A program made the position numbers and the translations under genes. Shown piece by piece: positions 5,815 to 6,363 of a stretch of DNA of 6,363 bases. How positions within the stretch are numbered: the stretch's first letter is position 1; every line of letters starts with the position of its first letter. This DNA is from Bacillota bacterium (GTDB lineage Bacteria > Bacillota > Dethiobacteria > DTU022): assembly GCA_012510305.1 (NCBI GenBank), contig JAAZIE010000134.1, positions 1-6,363 of the forward strand, written 5' to 3'. The notes under the pieces were generated by a model that was not told the origin of the DNA, did not search any database, and saw nothing but the letters and a program-made list of their open reading frames with translations.

Positions 5815-6363
5815 TCACCCGAAAACGCGGAGAACTCCGGATTCCGGTTCGATGGCATCCATCCGGGACACCTTTTCAAGAGAGCGGTAAAAACGCGCTT
5901 CATTGACGTCATGGGTCACCAGCACAATCTCGGCGGTGCCGTTGGTCCTGCGCTTTTGAATGATCATATCCAGGCTCACCTCTTCTTCACCGAAGGTGGT
6001 GGCCAGGGCGCCGAAGACCCCGGGGCGGTCCCGGGCCAGCAGGCGCACGTAAAACCGTGATGAGAGGGCGGAGGGGGGCAGCGGAGTTACTTTGCGGGCG
6101 TCGTTCAAGAAAAACTCTTCTTTAACCTGGCGCCGCTGCGAGCGCACGGCATCGATAATATCGGCAACCACGGCGCTGGCGGTAGGCCGGGCGCCGGCGC
6201 CGCGCCCGTAAAACATCGCTTCGCCGATGAGGTCACCGGTTATAAATATGGCGTTAAATTCGTCATGAACCGTGGCTAAAGGATGGGAGAGCGGAACCAG
6301 CGCCGGGTAAACTCCCAGGGCCACGCCGGCGGGACTCTGCCGGGCCACGGCCAGAAGCTTGAC
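5815..6363 (-). CDS. hom: Homoserine dehydrogenase, C-terminal part with ACT domain (5' end outside window)
   Basis: The gene supplies the NAD(P)H-dependent reduction of aspartate semialdehyde to homoserine, shared by threonine and methionine synthesis. Only the last 182 codons are visible; the N-terminal nucleotide-binding domain lies beyond the right edge. The visible part opens with the end of the catalytic domain: HPLATVHDEFNAIFITGD (27-44) and FYGRGAGARPTASAVVADI (51-69) are close to the family. It closes with an ACT domain from about residue 102 (FYVRLLARDRPGVFGAL), the module that binds an amino acid such as threonine for feedback inhibition. The stop overlaps the GTG that is the alternative thrB start, which shows tight operon packing. 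Confidence 0.95.
   Translation of the reverse strand, partial: VKLLAVARQSPAGVALGVYPALVPLSHPLATVHDEFNAIFITGDLIGEAMFYGRGAGARPTASAVVADIIDAVRSQRRQVKEEFFLNDARKVTPLPPSALSSRFYVRLLARDRPGVFGALATTFGEEEVSLDMIIQKRRTNGTAEIVLVTHDVNEARFYRSLEKVSRMDAIEPESGVLRVFG

Noticed and set aside
5172..5906. Open frame of 244 codons on the plus strand opposite thrB and hom
   Set aside because: It spans two real minus-strand genes, and its Ser/Arg-rich product shows no recognisable domain.
1..6363. CRISPR array, tRNA, rRNA, insertion sequence or prophage remnants
   Set aside because: No spaced direct repeats, tRNA-like cloverleaf, transposase motifs or terminal inverted repeats were seen; coding sequence of housekeeping type fills the window.

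Overview
The window is GC-rich and has the gene content of a Firmicute, most likely a clostridial (Peptococcia- or Moorella-like) anaerobe. Evidence for this is the ordering alr - ndoAI - ndoA (alanine racemase followed by the EndoAI/EndoA toxin-antitoxin pair), which is characteristic of Firmicutes, and an adjacent hom - thrB threonine pair. This assignment is inferred from gene order and protein resemblance only.

Layout. Positions 1-717 (minus) hold most of a cation diffusion facilitator transporter whose C-terminus lies outside the window. Positions 718-925 are a divergent intergenic region with a TA-rich promoter candidate and two inverted repeats. Positions 926-2074 (plus) hold an FAD-dependent pyridine nucleotide-disulfide oxidoreductase of the sulfide:quinone oxidoreductase (SQR) type. 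Everything from 2065 to the right edge is on the minus strand. In transcription order it runs: hom (partial), thrB, a 155-base gap, alr, a 127-base gap with a good promoter, ndoAI, ndoA, and a class I glutamine amidotransferase-like hydrolase of the peptidase C26 family.

The most interesting feature is the SQR-like gene. A conventional reading stops at a TGA at 1925-1927 and gives a 333-residue protein. The same frame continues for 48 more codons to a second TGA at 2072-2074, and those codons encode what looks like the normal C-terminal end of this family (ETG-type motif, then a W...K...WW membrane-associated tail). The TGA falls where SQRs carry their C-terminal redox-active cysteine. The partner cysteine is present in the first half of the protein, at residue 155. 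Immediately 3' of the TGA is a strong hairpin (8 GC-rich pairs, GGG loop) at the distance expected of a bacterial SECIS element. I therefore annotate it as a probable selenoprotein: an SQR-like enzyme with a Cys155/Sec334 redox pair. A recent nonsense mutation is the main alternative.

The rest is mainly housekeeping: threonine biosynthesis (homoserine dehydrogenase and kinase, translationally overlapped), D-alanine supply for the cell wall (alr), and an mRNA-interferase toxin-antitoxin module. An amidotransferase-like hydrolase follows 11 bases behind the toxin, and metal efflux is encoded on the far left.
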